From contig JACKNO010000001.1 of the NCBI GenBank assembly GCA_024234815.1, positions 1,488,001 through 1,552,000 of the forward strand: DNA of 64,000 nt. Direction: 5' to 3'. The notes below the pieces were generated by a model. That model worked only from the letters and a program-made list of their open reading frames with translations. It had not been told where the DNA came from and did no database searches. Both the position numbers and the translations under genes were made by a program. Of the stretch, positions 40,278 to 50,942 are shown piece after piece (position 1 is the first letter of the stretch; each line of letters starts with the position of its first letter). Source of the DNA: Pseudomonadales bacterium (GTDB lineage: Bacteria > Pseudomonadota > Gammaproteobacteria > Pseudomonadales > Halieaceae).

Positions 40278-41888
40278 TCAACTCGCAGGTCCAGCCTGAA
40301 CAAGCTCTCTGCCGGCTTCGGTGTCGGTAAACTGGGCAAAATTTTCTACAAACATGCGCGCCAGCCTTGTCGCTTTGGCCTCCCACTGGGCAACTTCCGG
40401 ATAGGTAGCACGCGGGTCCAGGATGTTGGCGTCGACGTTGCTGAGTTCGCTGGGGATTGCCAGCTTGAAGTAGGGGATCGGGGTCGTATCACGCGAATCC
40501 AGTTCGCCACTCAAAATGGCATCTATGATCGCCCGGGTATCCCTGATCGATATCCTCTGACCGGTACCGTTCCAGCCGGTATTCACAAGGTAGGCACTGG
40601 CACCGGACGCCTGCATGCGCTGCTTAAGCACTGCGGCATACCGTGTGGGGTGCAGGCTCAAGAATGCGGCGCCAAAGCAGGCCGAGAAAGTGGGTGTGGG
40701 TTCGGTGATGCCGCGTTCGGTTCCGGCCAGCTTGGAGGTAAACCCGGACAAGAAATAATATTCCGCCTGCTGCTGTGTCAGCCTGGATACGGGGGGTAGC
40801 ACGCCAAATGCGTCTGCGGTCAGGAAGATGACTTTGCGGGCATGACCCGCCTTGGATACTGGCTTGACGATGTTATCGATGTGGTGGATGGGGTATGACA
40901 CCCTGGTATTTTCGGTTTTGGAAGCATCACTGAAATCGATACGTCCCTGATCGTCCACGACGACATTCTCCAGCAAGGCGTCTCGCCTGATGGCGTTGTA
41001 GATGTCAGGTTCATGCTCCTTGCTCAAGTTGATGGTTTTGGCGTAGCAGCCGCCTTCGAAATTAAATACACCATTGTCATCCCAGCCGTGTTCGTCGTCG
41101 CCTATGAGTTGGCGTTTGGGATCGGTGGACAGGGTTGTTTTCCCGGTTCCCGACAGGCCGAAAAAGATCGCCACGTCTCCCTTCTCTCCCACGTTTGCCG
41201 AGCAGTGCATGGAGGCGATACCGCGTTGCGGCAGCAGGTAGTTCATGACGGAAAACAGGCCTTTCTTCATTTCGCCGCCGTACCAGGTGCCGCCGATCAA
41301 TTGCACCCGCTCGGTCATATTGAACGCCACAAAATTTTCCGAGTGAAGGCCCTGCTCGCTCCAGTTGGGGTTCGTCGCCTTCGACGCATTGATCACCGTG
41401 AAGTCGGGCTCAAAGGTCGCCAACTCATCCTGCGTAGGTCGAATGAACATATTTTTTACGAAATGGGACTGCCATGCGACTTCCGTGACAAAGCGCACCC
41501 TGAGCCTGGTGTCAGGCTCGGCCCCACAATACAGGTCGTCTATATACAGGTGCTTGCCGCTCAGTTGCTGCCCTACGACAGCCTTCAGCTGACCCCATGT
41601 TTCCGTCGATATTGCCTTGTTATCGTTGCGGCCCTGGTCGCTCCACCAGACGGTATCTTTTGTGGTGGCGTCCTTTACAAAATACTTATCTTTAGGGGAG
41701 CGACCGGTAAATACGCCTGTATCGACCGCCACGGCGCCCAGGGATGTGAGTCTGCCCACTTCAAAGCCGCTTCTTTGCGCACTGGTCTCTGCCTCGAAAA
41801 GTTCGTCGTAGCCCGGGTTGTGGCTGATCGATAACGGCCTGGAAATGCCGTGTTGCATTAAGTTTGAAGCCAGGATTTCGGGTATCAC
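40278..41888 (-). CDS. pckA: Phosphoenolpyruvate carboxykinase (ATP)
   Basis: A 536-residue ATP-dependent PEP carboxykinase, the usual length. Motifs: GRSPKDKYFV near the N-terminus, HCSANVGEKGDVAIFFGLSG with P-loop GLSGTGKTTLS at about residues 247-257, kinase-2-like GDDEHGWDDNGVFNFEGGC, and the C-terminal NTGWNGTGQRISIRDTRAI. It converts oxaloacetate and ATP to PEP, CO2 and ADP for gluconeogenesis. A monocistronic gene; the ORF is intact. Confidence 0.97.
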   Translation of the reverse strand: MIPEILASNLMQHGISRPLSISHNPGYDELFEAETSAQRSGFEVGRLTSLGAVAVDTGVFTGRSPKDKYFVKDATTKDTVWWSDQGRNDNKAISTETWGQLKAVVGQQLSGKHLYIDDLYCGAEPDTRLRVRFVTEVAWQSHFVKNMFIRPTQDELATFEPDFTVINASKATNPNWSEQGLHSENFVAFNMTERVQLIGGTWYGGEMKKGLFSVMNYLLPQRGIASMHCSANVGEKGDVAIFFGLSGTGKTTLSTDPKRQLIGDDEHGWDDNGVFNFEGGCYAKTINLSKEHEPDIYNAIRRDALLENVVVDDQGRIDFSDASKTENTRVSYPIHHIDNIVKPVSKAGHARKVIFLTADAFGVLPPVSRLTQQQAEYYFLSGFTSKLAGTERGITEPTPTFSACFGAAFLSLHPTRYAAVLKQRMQASGASAYLVNTGWNGTGQRISIRDTRAIIDAILSGELDSRDTTPIPYFKLAIPSELSNVDANILDPRATYPEVAQWEAKATRLARMFVENFAQFTDTEAGRELVQAGPAS

Positions 41889-41999
41889 GTCGATATTTCC
41901 TTAATCTGGGTTATTGGAGTAAGTCATACTATGTGTTAATTTGATTAACATACTATTACATTTTGCAGAGTATTTGAAGTCCCGGTCAGGGAGTCCTGT

Positions 42000-43721
42000 A
42001 TGGCCCACAGAGCACACTTGTTTTCATTGCGCATCGGCCACGCCTTGCGGGAGGCGTGTTTTGGGAGCGAACCCTATAGTCTGTCTCGATTCCAAAGGGA
42101 TGTTCTGGCGGGAGCAACCGTCGGAATTATTGCGATCCCCTTGGCGATGGCGCTGGCGATAGCCAGCGGCGTAGCGCCGCAGTATGGCCTCTATACCGCC
42201 ATCATCGGCGGGTTTGTCATTGCCCTGACCGGAGGCAGTCGGTTCAGTATCTCCGGCCCCACAGCGGCTTTCGTGGTCATTCTCTATCCGGTGGCCCAAC
42301 GCTACGGCCTGGCTGGCCTGCTACTGGCAACTATTCTGGCCGGGCTGATCCTGGTTGCCATGGCCTACGCGCGCCTGGGGCGCTTCATAGAATATATTCC
42401 CGAATCGGTGACCCTCGGTTTTACCGGCGGCATAGCAGTTGTTATCGCCACCCTGCAACTGAAAGACTTTTTTGGTCTGTCCCTGCAAACCATGCCGGAG
42501 CACTATGTCGACAAGGTCTGGCTGCTTCTGAATTCAATGGACGGGCTTGACGGTGCGAGCGTCTTTGTTGCCCTGGTCACGCTTGGTATTTTGCTTTACT
42601 GGCCCAGACTGAAGACGGCGATCCCCCCTCATTTACCTGCTGTGGTGATCGCGAGTCTCGTCGGGATGGTCCTTGCAGATATGGGATACGACGTTGATAC
42701 GATTGGTTCGCGATTTAGCTATTTTCTGCCGGATGGCTCGACTGGCACGGGAATTCCACCTTACCTGCCGGACTTTGCCTGGCCGTGGCAGCAGCCAGGC
42801 CCAGGTGGTCAGCCTTTCGAGTTCACCTGGTCGCTGGTAGTCAGCCTCCTGCCCTCGGCATTCGCCATCGCGATGCTGGGCGCCATCGAGTCCTTGCTGT
42901 GCGCGGTAGTGCTGGATGGGATGACGGGGAAGCGTCACAGTGCAAACAGCGAACTGCTTGGGCAGGGGCTGGGAAATATAATCGCGCCATTTTTTGGCGG
43001 TATTACCGCGACCGCGGCCATAGCGCGTTCGGCGGCTAATCTCAAAGCGGGAGCCGAGTCCCCGGTTGCGGCCATGATCCACGCTGTGGTCGTGTTGCTG
43101 GGGCTGGTGGCGCTCGCTCCATTGCTGGCCTACCTGCCAATGCCCGCCATGGCGGCGTTGTTGATCGTAGTCGCCTGGAATATGAGTGAGGCGCCGAAGT
43201 CTTTGCATCTTGTCCGGTATGCGCCAGCTCGGGATATCGCGGTCTTCTGTACATGCCTGCTGTTGACGGTCTTTTTCGATATGGTGATAGCGATTACCGC
43301 GGGCGTTCTGCTGGCCTGCATTTTGTTTGTAAACGAGATGGCGTCGATGACGCGAGTGACGGACATTACCGGTAACAAAAAGCTTGTCGATGTGCAGCTT
43401 CCAAACGGTTGGGCGGTTTTGAAAATCAACGGTCCATTGTTTTTTGCAGCGGCGGACCGTGCTTTTGGCGAAATCTCGGCCAGCATGGCTGCGCTTGATG
43501 GCGTCATTCTTTATATGGACGGCGTAACCCTGCTCGATGCGGGTGGGGTGGCGGCCATGAACAAGCTCGTCACGTACTGTGCCAGGGAGGGTAAGCAGGT
43601 GATTATCGCGGACCTGCAGTTCCAGCCCCTGAAAACGCTCGCCAGAGCCAAGGTCGAACCCCTGCCAGGTGTGACATCCTTTTACCCGACACTTGATGAG
43701 GCCATTCACCATTTCAGCTGA
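42000..43721 (+). CDS. SulP-family anion transporter with STAS domain
   Basis: A 573-residue SulP protein: the N-terminal signature AGATVGIIAIPLAMALAIAS, GLYTAIIGGFVIALTGGSRF, SGPTAAFVVIL, about 12 membrane helices to residue 430, then a cytoplasmic STAS domain (GWAVLKINGPLFFAAADRAF, VILYMDGVTLLDAGGVAAMN). SulP carriers move sulfate, bicarbonate, or dicarboxylates such as succinate (DauA). Substrate cannot be set from sequence alone. Divergent from pckA; a small unknown gene follows 15 bases downstream. Confidence 0.92.
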   Translation: MAHRAHLFSLRIGHALREACFGSEPYSLSRFQRDVLAGATVGIIAIPLAMALAIASGVAPQYGLYTAIIGGFVIALTGGSRFSISGPTAAFVVILYPVAQRYGLAGLLLATILAGLILVAMAYARLGRFIEYIPESVTLGFTGGIAVVIATLQLKDFFGLSLQTMPEHYVDKVWLLLNSMDGLDGASVFVALVTLGILLYWPRLKTAIPPHLPAVVIASLVGMVLADMGYDVDTIGSRFSYFLPDGSTGTGIPPYLPDFAWPWQQPGPGGQPFEFTWSLVVSLLPSAFAIAMLGAIESLLCAVVLDGMTGKRHSANSELLGQGLGNIIAPFFGGITATAAIARSAANLKAGAESPVAAMIHAVVVLLGLVALAPLLAYLPMPAMAALLIVVAWNMSEAPKSLHLVRYAPARDIAVFCTCLLLTVFFDMVIAITAGVLLACILFVNEMASMTRVTDITGNKKLVDVQLPNGWAVLKINGPLFFAAADRAFGEISASMAALDGVILYMDGVTLLDAGGVAAMNKLVTYCAREGKQVIIADLQFQPLKTLARAKVEPLPGVTSFYPTLDEAIHHFS

Positions 43722-43736
43722 GCTGAAACCATTGTT

Positions 43737-43967
43737 ATGAAACTATCCGATGCAAAAGTGAAGTTCGAAGACGGCTATTTTGGTTTCGTGGAAATCAGAA
43801 AGAACCCGGGCAATGTGAGCGAGTACATTGCCCTCCTGTACGGTGTGGATGGAAAGTCGTTCATGCTCTGCTACGAAAATGACACGGTTATCTCAGCGCA
43901 GGAGTTGGAGCATCTGGTCCTGATGTTGAAGGAAGTTGGGTTCAGGAGAGCGAAAATATACTTTTAG
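43737..43967 (+). CDS. Small protein of unknown function next to SulP
   Basis: A 76-residue protein, balanced in composition, with a beta-rich first half (KVKFEDGYFGFVEIRKN, YIALLYGVDGKSFMLCYEND) and a C-terminal helix (QELEHLVLMLKEVGF). I do not recognise it. It starts 15 bases after the sulP stop and ends cleanly, so it is probably co-transcribed and perhaps a cytoplasmic accessory of the transporter. Confidence 0.6.
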   Translation: MKLSDAKVKFEDGYFGFVEIRKNPGNVSEYIALLYGVDGKSFMLCYENDTVISAQELEHLVLMLKEVGFRRAKIYF

Positions 43968-44156
43968 CATTCAGGGCGGTGGCTATACCCAGAAGCCACA
44001 AGACCTGGGCGCACCTTCATATGTTTGCGTGTTTTCGGCCCATCTGACCCGGCCGAAATACCTGATGGTGTAGTATAGGTACCGGGAATACCGTGGGATG
44101 ATGTGTCGGGCAGCCCATGCATGCTGTCTTGCCATGATCCTCTCAGGAGTTAGCGT

Positions 44157-44957
44157 ATGTGGTTGCAAACCAGCTGTGACCTGGCGTTCGACATCGCTGT
44201 ACCCACGCCGTTCGTGCTGATGCTGCGCCCGCGCAGCGGTGCGCAACAGTGGATCGCCAGTGAGCAGTACCGGCTATCCCCCAGTGTACCCGTATTCGAG
44301 TTCACTGATGGCTATGGCAACCTGTGTCAGCGACTGGTCGCCCCGGGCGGCGTTTTCCGGGTGCATACGGCGGCGGAAGTGATGATTTCCGATACCGTGG
44401 ACCGGGCGCCGGATGCGCCGTTTGTCGATGTGCAATACCTGCCGGACCCGATACTTTGCTACCTGCTGCCCAGCCGCTATTGTGAGTCTGACCGTTTTGG
44501 CCAGATGGCCAATGAAATTACTGCCGGTCAACTCCCCGGATACAACCAGGTGGCCGCCATTGAAAACTGGTTGCGCGACACTATTCGTTTTGAGCCTTAC
44601 GGCGCCGACATCCATGTATCCGCAATCGAGGTCAACGGGCGTCAGTGGGGAGTCTGCCGGGACCTGTCGCACCTCGGGATTGCCTTGTGCCGCAGCCTCA
44701 GTATCCCGGCGCGCATGGTCGTAGGCTACCTGTACGGATTGCAACCCATGGATCTGCACGCCTGGTTTGAGGCCTATGTGGGTGGCCGCTGGTACTCGTT
44801 TGATGCGACCCAGTGCGGGATAACGGGCGGCTACGTGGCTATCGGCTACGGCCGCGACGCCGCCGACGTGGCCGTCTATAATCAGTTTGGACCTCCGCTG
44901 TCTCCCGCCAGTCAGCAGGTGAGTGTTGTGCTTGGAAATCCGCGGCAGGACGCCTGA
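44157..44957 (+). CDS. Transglutaminase-like cysteine peptidase-fold protein
   Basis: A 266-residue protein with an N-terminal beta domain of the transglutaminase_N type and the catalytic core behind it: Cys in QWGVCRDLSHLGIALCRSL, His in MDLHAWFEAYVGG and Asp in WYSFDATQCG, the canonical triad. IPARMVVGYLYGL between them is also typical. Cytoplasmic, no signal peptide. Proteins of this sort are often peptidases or are linked to peptide ligation; the substrate is unknown. It stands alone. Confidence 0.88.
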   Translation: MWLQTSCDLAFDIAVPTPFVLMLRPRSGAQQWIASEQYRLSPSVPVFEFTDGYGNLCQRLVAPGGVFRVHTAAEVMISDTVDRAPDAPFVDVQYLPDPILCYLLPSRYCESDRFGQMANEITAGQLPGYNQVAAIENWLRDTIRFEPYGADIHVSAIEVNGRQWGVCRDLSHLGIALCRSLSIPARMVVGYLYGLQPMDLHAWFEAYVGGRWYSFDATQCGITGGYVAIGYGRDAADVAVYNQFGPPLSPASQQVSVVLGNPRQDA

Positions 44958-45040
44958 GGACGCATCGGGGCGGAATCGCTAGCCGGATATAGCGCGTATC
45001 GGTCGCAGGCCCTGCGCAGGGTTTATCCGACCAACCGCGT

Positions 45041-45172
45041 TCAATCGTTTTTTATTACGAATGGCGTGTGCCCGCCGGCCTGCTTTTTGTCCCGCTTCGC
45101 GGCTTTCTTTTCCTTGGGCGTGAGGCTTGCTGGTTTTTTGGATTCCTTATTGCTGCGTTGGGTCTTCGACAT
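45041..45172 (-). CDS. Small basic Lys-rich protein
   Basis: A 43-residue protein from the ATG at 45172 with GGAG eight bases upstream: a Lys/Ala-rich, probably disordered sequence (SLTPKEKKAAKRDKKQAGG) ending PFVIKND. Short basic proteins with TPKEKKAAKR occur in many proteobacteria without an assigned function; nucleic acid binding is plausible. The longer frame opening at 45319 is probably not used. Confidence 0.5.
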   Translation of the reverse strand: MSKTQRSNKESKKPASLTPKEKKAAKRDKKQAGGHTPFVIKND

Positions 45173-45532
45173 GGTTGTGACTCCTGGCCCGAACCGGGCG
45201 TGCATGGCGACGGTGGCGCTTGGAACTGCTTTCACCGCAAGCCTTGATGCACCCTCACTGTAAACCTCTCCGAGCCTGAAGTCCGGTTTATTTGAAAACT
45301 CCTGCAGGTCACTTTGCAAGGGGGCAAGGGCTTATTTTCAGGGATACCGGTGCAAGGGGCGCCAGGACCGCAGGCCCCCCCATAGCGTTATAAAAAGCTA
45401 TAGTAAACAGGTGGCGAAAATGTGACTCGTATTGAGACTTCGCACCATTGTTTCGCAAGGCTGAATCGGGCGGGTGTGCTCTGCCTGCGGGGCCTGCGGG
45501 AAAGGGTTTGACTAATAGCGCGGTGAAAAGCG

Positions 45533-46114
45533 ATGCCTGACAGTTTCGAACTTCTGCTTGAAGATGTACGCGCATGCAGATTGTGCGCGGGCCAGCTTGG
45601 GCACGAGCCACGCCCCGTGTTGCAGGTAGATCCGGGTGCCAGGGTGCTGATAGCGGGGCAGGCACCGGGGGCGAGGGTGCATCAGACTGGCATACCGTTT
45701 GATGATCCCAGTGGCGACCGATTGCGAGACTGGATGGGAATTGACCGGGATACTTTTTATGACAGCTCCAGAATTGCGATTCTGCCAATGGGCTTTTGCT
45801 ATCCGGGTAAGGGCAGGTCGGGAGATCTCCCGCCTTTACCTGTTTGCGCCGATACCTGGCGGCGCAGACTGCTGGCAGCCTTGACAGAAATTGAATTGAC
45901 GCTGGTCATCGGGCAGTATGCGATGAACTGGCATCTGGAAGGCAGGGAAAAGAATCTGACAGAGACGGTCAAGCGGTGGAAAGATTACGGCAGTGGCGTT
46001 TTGCCTTTGCCGCATCCGAGCCCGCGAAACAATATCTGGCTTAAACGAAACGCCTGGTTCGAGGCCGAACTGTTGCCTGTCTTGAAAGAGCGAGTAAAAA
46101 GCGCACTTGCCTGA
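45533..46114 (+). CDS. Uracil-DNA glycosylase family protein
   Basis: A 193-residue protein of the uracil-DNA glycosylase superfamily: an N-terminal Cys pair (ACRLCAG), motif I GQAPGARVHQTGIPFDDPSG, a central LVIGQYAMNWHL and motif II LPLPHPSPRNNIWLKRN. The HPSPRN motif carries the catalytic His region of the superfamily. Only two Cys of the four used for an Fe-S cluster in family 4 are seen, so it belongs to the short subgroup without a cluster; actual base specificity is not known. Confidence 0.85.
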   Translation: MPDSFELLLEDVRACRLCAGQLGHEPRPVLQVDPGARVLIAGQAPGARVHQTGIPFDDPSGDRLRDWMGIDRDTFYDSSRIAILPMGFCYPGKGRSGDLPPLPVCADTWRRRLLAALTEIELTLVIGQYAMNWHLEGREKNLTETVKRWKDYGSGVLPLPHPSPRNNIWLKRNAWFEAELLPVLKERVKSALA

Positions 46115-46252
46115 GCGGGATTTCGGTGCGCTGCATGGCTGTTGAACAAGAGCGTCGACTTCACCAGAGAAGTGCGGCGCTCGCGGGCCCAATTCCGCAT
46201 GCCGGCGGGCGGGTGCCGGGGCGGTGTGCTGAGCCTGACCGGAGGGAATCCA

Positions 46253-46693
46253 GTGAGCTACGATAACGACAATGTTTTTGCGAAGATCCTGCGCGGGGAA
46301 GCCCCCGCGTTTACGGTTTACGAGACCGACCAGGCGCTGGCCTTCATGGATGTCATGCCCCAGGTGCCTGGGCACACACTGGTTATACCCAAGGACAGTG
46401 CTGAGGGTCTGCACGATGTCGACCCCGTAATCCTGGGCGGTACTATCGTGGCAGTGCAGACTGTCGCCAATGCGGTGAAGCAGGCGTTCGATGCCCCGGG
46501 CATCATGATCGCGCAGTTGAATGGACCTGCAGCGGGGCAGACGGTATTTCATATGCACTTTCACATCATGCCGCGCAGTGAGGGTCTGGAGTTCAAGCTG
46601 CATGCCCGTGAAATGGAAGATTTTGCCGTGTTGGAGGCGCACGCCAGGCGGATCAGGGCCGCCCTGGAGGGGAGTCATTTGCCTGCGAACTAA
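46253..46693 (+). CDS. HIT-family nucleotide-binding protein
   Basis: The frame opens at 46142, but the GTG at 46253 with GGAGG seven bases upstream gives a proper 146-residue HIT protein (KILRGEAPAFTVYETDQALA, MDVMPQVPGHTLVIPK, the histidine triad HMHFHIMPR). HIT proteins of the Hint/HinT branch hydrolyse AMP-linked compounds such as adenosine phosphoramidate. Confidence 0.92.
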   Translation: MSYDNDNVFAKILRGEAPAFTVYETDQALAFMDVMPQVPGHTLVIPKDSAEGLHDVDPVILGGTIVAVQTVANAVKQAFDAPGIMIAQLNGPAAGQTVFHMHFHIMPRSEGLEFKLHAREMEDFAVLEAHARRIRAALEGSHLPAN

Positions 46694-46927
46694 TACACCC
46701 TTCCCGTATAGTGAGTCGCCAGCACACTGCCAAATCCTGCCCAACCACGCTAGAATGCGCCAGGCTGTTGAGAGCGCCGGCCATTGCTGTTCCTGGTTTG
46801 CAACAGGCAGTCGGGCGGGAGTGCACCGAAAGTGTGCGATACCAGAGTCCCGGTTGCCGCGCTCCCGGCTAAATCGATGCCTGCCCGGGTTGTCCCGAGT
46901 GAATGTGGTCTTGTTTCAGGAATTTGT

Positions 46928-47389
46928 ATGATGACATCTACCCGGGTGCCCGACAAAGCCCAGCTGCAGGAATGGCTCGATCAGGCGGGCACGGAGCATT
47001 ATTTGTGTGGCCAGTGTGAAGGGCTGCATATCCGGGCGCTCCAGGAAAGCCCTGGGGTAATAGACAGCCGTCTGTTTCTCGAGGACTACGGTCTGCTGCT
47101 TACCACCGAATTGGAAATCCGTCCCGGCGCCCTGCTGCAGGTTTCCGCAGAGCTGGGTAACCTGAATATGGATTACCCCACGCTCAAGATCTTCCTCGAT
47201 GTAGTGGATGAGGCCCTGCCGCAGCTGGTAGTTGCGGGCGTTTGCCACCCGGTGGCCGGCTTGTCCCCGGAACAGTTCAATCTCTTCATCCAGGCCACAG
47301 TAGAGGCTACCGGCCACCTGGCTGCAGCCTGTGAGCAGCTGGCATACCTGTACGGTGCCGCCGATCAGGGGCCTGTGCGGCTTCACTAG
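46928..47389 (+). CDS. YbjN-domain protein
   Basis: A 153-residue protein from the ATG at 46928 (AGGA six bases upstream). It has a YbjN/CesT-like alpha/beta fold: QLQEWLDQAG, SRLFLEDYGLLLTTELEIRP, a LNMDYPTLKIFLDVVDEALP block and a long C-terminal helix. YbjN-type proteins resemble type III secretion chaperones and affect motility and envelope stress in E. coli; exact role unknown. The longer frame from 46784 has no family likeness in its first 48 codons. Confidence 0.75.
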   Translation: MMTSTRVPDKAQLQEWLDQAGTEHYLCGQCEGLHIRALQESPGVIDSRLFLEDYGLLLTTELEIRPGALLQVSAELGNLNMDYPTLKIFLDVVDEALPQLVVAGVCHPVAGLSPEQFNLFIQATVEATGHLAAACEQLAYLYGAADQGPVRLH

Positions 47390-47504
47390 GTCCCGGGCGG
47401 CAGCTTTTCCCCGCATCGCCACAGAAGGTTTCGGCTATTCGAAAGGGTTTTACGCCGCAGCTTTCCCGGTGGTCGTAAGTCAATAATTTTAATGGAAGAA
47501 CTGG

Positions 47505-47533
47505 TTGACAAGGCGGTGGGGCATCAGGACAAT
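47505..47533 (+). promoter_or_regulatory. Sigma-70 promoter of the tRNA-tuf operon
   Basis: TTGACA at 47505-47510 and GACAAT at 47528-47533 with a 17-base spacer, AT-rich sequence upstream and a GC-rich discriminator (ATGCCGCC), as expected of a stringently controlled stable-RNA promoter. Confidence 0.75.
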
Positions 47534-47545
47534 ATGCCGCCTTTC

Positions 47546-47629
47546 GGAGGGGTTCCCGAGTGGCCAAAGGGATCAGACTGTAAATCTGACGCGCGAGCTT
47601 CGGTGGTTCGAATCCACCCCCCTCCACCA
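47546..47629 (+). tRNA. tRNA-Tyr (anticodon GTA)
   Basis: An 84-base cloverleaf with a long variable arm, acceptor GGAGGGG/CCCCTCC, anticodon GTA at 47580-47582 and encoded CCA. First of the Tyr-Gly-Thr-tuf cluster common in gammaproteobacteria. Confidence 0.97.
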
Positions 47630-47703
47630 TAGATAGTAATAGTAGAAGAAGAGCCGGGCCATAGCGCGCAGTTGCCCGGCAAAAGATACTACCGAAGTAA
47701 GTA

Positions 47704-47777
47704 GCGGGTATAGTTCAGTGGTAGAACGTCAGCCTTCCAAGCTGAATATGCGGGTTCGATTCCCGCTACCCGCTCCA
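47704..47777 (+). tRNA. tRNA-Gly (anticodon TCC)
   Basis: A 74-base cloverleaf, acceptor GCGGGTA/TACCCGC, anticodon TCC at 47736-47738, encoded CCA. Confidence 0.97.
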
Positions 47778-47793
47778 TGTTTAGAAGGATAGC

Positions 47794-47869
<76 letters not shown>

Positions 47870-47969
47870 CTTCCGTTCTAACGTGTTGGAAGTAAAGGGT
47901 TTTTAGAGTTTTTGATTCAACAGCATGGCGCGGGCCCCAGTGCCGGTGTGTATTTAGGAGACTGTCGGA

Positions 47970-49193
<1,224 letters not shown>

Positions 49194-49244
49194 ACGCGAC
49201 AGTGTTGTTGTGGGGCAGGGTTCCAGTCTGTCCCCTTCATAACC

Positions 49245-49276
49245 AAGCCGAACCGCTTGCAGAAGCAGTTCGGCTT
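49245..49276 (+). terminator. Hairpin after tuf
   Basis: An inverted repeat AAGCCGAAC-C-GCTT/AAGC-A-GTTCGGCTT with a 4-base loop, but only a weak downstream T content; tRNA-Trp starts 22 bases later, so it may be a processing signal or partial terminator. Confidence 0.55.
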
Positions 49277-49297
49277 CGTCGTCTAAGTAACGTGTTT

Positions 49298-49373
<76 letters not shown>

Positions 49374-49430
49374 TTTATGGCAGGGGCGTGACCCGATTGG
49401 GGTTACGTCTTCATATAAAGGATAGTGTGA

Positions 49431-49793
49431 ATGAGTGTGGAAACAACCGCCAGCCGATTTGATCCGCTCAAATGGATCGTCGTATTCATTCTGGTGGCAA
49501 TTGCGGTGGTCGGCAATAGCTACTATTCGGACCAATCCTTGCTCTACCGGGTTCTGGGTATTCTTGCAGTGGCCGCTGTGGCGGGCCTCGTGGCCTTGCA
49601 GACGGCGAAGGGCGCTGCTTTTTGGGCTCTTGTAAAAGGATCGCGTACAGAAATACGCAAGGTAGTGTGGCCGACACGGCAGGAAACTGTTCAGACCACC
49701 ATGATCGTGGTGGCTTTTGTATTGCTGGTGGCACTGATCCTGTGGGGGCTTGACTCCCTGCTGGGTTGGTTGGCTTCGCTGGCAATTGCGTAA
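49431..49793 (+). CDS. secE: Preprotein translocase subunit SecE
   Basis: A 120-residue SecE of the long, three-helix gammaproteobacterial type. The conserved C-terminal part has VKGSRTEIRKVVWPTRQETV followed by the last membrane helix. SecE braces SecY in the protein-conducting channel. AAGGA nine bases before the ATG; co-transcribed with nusG. Confidence 0.96.
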   Translation: MSVETTASRFDPLKWIVVFILVAIAVVGNSYYSDQSLLYRVLGILAVAAVAGLVALQTAKGAAFWALVKGSRTEIRKVVWPTRQETVQTTMIVVAFVLLVALILWGLDSLLGWLASLAIA

Positions 49794-49815
49794 CAGACTT
49801 AAAAAGGGTTAGTAG

Positions 49816-50349
49816 ATGGCAATGCGTTGGTACGTCGTACACGCCTATTCGGGTTTTGAGAAGAAGGTGGCGGCCTCTTTGAAGGAGCGTATTGAACTGC
49901 ATGGTATGCAGGACCGGTTTGGCGACATCCTGGTGCCTACCGAGGAAGTGGTGGAAATGCGCGGCGGCCAGAAGCGTCGTAGTGAGCGCAAATTCTTCCC
50001 GGGCTATGTACTGGTGCAAATGGAACTGGGCGATGAGACCTGGCACCTGGTGAAAGAAACCCCGCGTGTATTGGGTTTCATTGGTGGCAAGGCCGACGCA
50101 CCCGCGCCCATAACCGATGCAGAGGCTACTGCCATTCTGCAGCGTGTTGAGGATGGCGTTGAGGCACCGCGGCCCAAGACCCTGTTCGAGCCCGGTGAAA
50201 TGGTGCGCGTGATCGACGGACCCTTCAACGACTTCAATGGTGTTGTTGAGGATGTCAATTACGAGAAAAGCCGCCTGAACGTGGCGGTACTGATATTTGG
50301 TCGTTCAACTCCGGTTGAACTGGAGTTTGGTCAGGTAGAGAAAGCCTGA
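49816..50349 (+). CDS. nusG: Transcription antitermination factor NusG
   Basis: A 177-residue NusG with the NGN domain (MRWYVVHAYSGFEKKVAASL, FFPGYVLVQM) and the KOW domain (FEPGEMVRVIDGPFNDFNGV). It binds RNA polymerase and couples it to Rho or the ribosome. Normal length and content. Confidence 0.98.
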   Translation: MAMRWYVVHAYSGFEKKVAASLKERIELHGMQDRFGDILVPTEEVVEMRGGQKRRSERKFFPGYVLVQMELGDETWHLVKETPRVLGFIGGKADAPAPITDAEATAILQRVEDGVEAPRPKTLFEPGEMVRVIDGPFNDFNGVVEDVNYEKSRLNVAVLIFGRSTPVELEFGQVEKA

Positions 50350-50417
50350 CGGACCAGTAGTGTGGGGGCTGGGCTATTTCGCTTGTAGTGAAAAATGCCC
50401 TGGCCCCTTAAAGCAAC

Positions 50418-50433
50418 GACGGCTGAGGCCGTC
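50418..50433 (+). promoter_or_regulatory. Leader hairpin upstream of rplK
   Basis: GACGGC-TGAG-GCCGTC forms a perfect 6-bp stem in the 158-base leader before rplK, where L1 represses the rplK-rplA mRNA in E. coli. A longer GC-rich inverted repeat (GGGGCTGGGC with GCCCTGGCCCC) lies just upstream and may end the nusG transcript. Confidence 0.4.
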
Positions 50434-50507
50434 ACAGTCGGGGAGCCCGAGTAACTGCCAGCTTTAGTTGGCCGCTTACAACGGCGTTTGCACCCGGGAG
50501 AGTAACA

Positions 50508-50942
50508 ATGGCTAAGAAAGTCCAGGCTTATATCAAGCTGCAGGTAAAGGCCGGCCAGGCCAACCCCAGCCCCCCCGTGGGACCGGCGTTGGGCCAGCAC
50601 GGTGTAAACATCATGGAATTCTGTAAGGCGTTTAACGCCGAGACCCAGGGCATGGAGCCCGGTCTGCCGATTCCCGTGATAATTACGGTATACAGTGACC
50701 GCTCTTTCACGTTCATCAAGAAGACCCCGCCTGCGGCCGTCTTGTTGCGTAAAATCGCGAAGATCGATAAGGGTTCACCCACGCCAAACACACGCAAGGT
50801 AGCCAAGGTTACTCGTGCTCAACTGGAAGATGTCGCCACCCAGAAGTGGCCCGATCTTACAGCGGCCGATATGGATGCAGCTGTGCGTACCATCGCGGGC
50901 AGCGCCCGTTCTGCAGGTATCGATGTAGAGGGAGTGAACTAA
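50508..50942 (+). CDS. rplK: Ribosomal protein L11
   Basis: A 144-residue L11 with intact Pro-rich switch (AGQANPSPPVGPALGQHGVN) and C-terminal rRNA-binding part (IAGSARSAGIDVEG). L11 forms the GTPase centre stalk base and is needed for RelA control. The stop overlaps the rplA start by one base. Confidence 0.98.
   Translation: MAKKVQAYIKLQVKAGQANPSPPVGPALGQHGVNIMEFCKAFNAETQGMEPGLPIPVIITVYSDRSFTFIKKTPPAAVLLRKIAKIDKGSPTPNTRKVAKVTRAQLEDVATQKWPDLTAADMDAAVRTIAGSARSAGIDVEGVN

Noticed and set aside
46142..46252. Longer start for the HIT protein
   Set aside because: The added residues have no HIT likeness, and the GTG at 46253 has a strong, well-spaced ribosome site.
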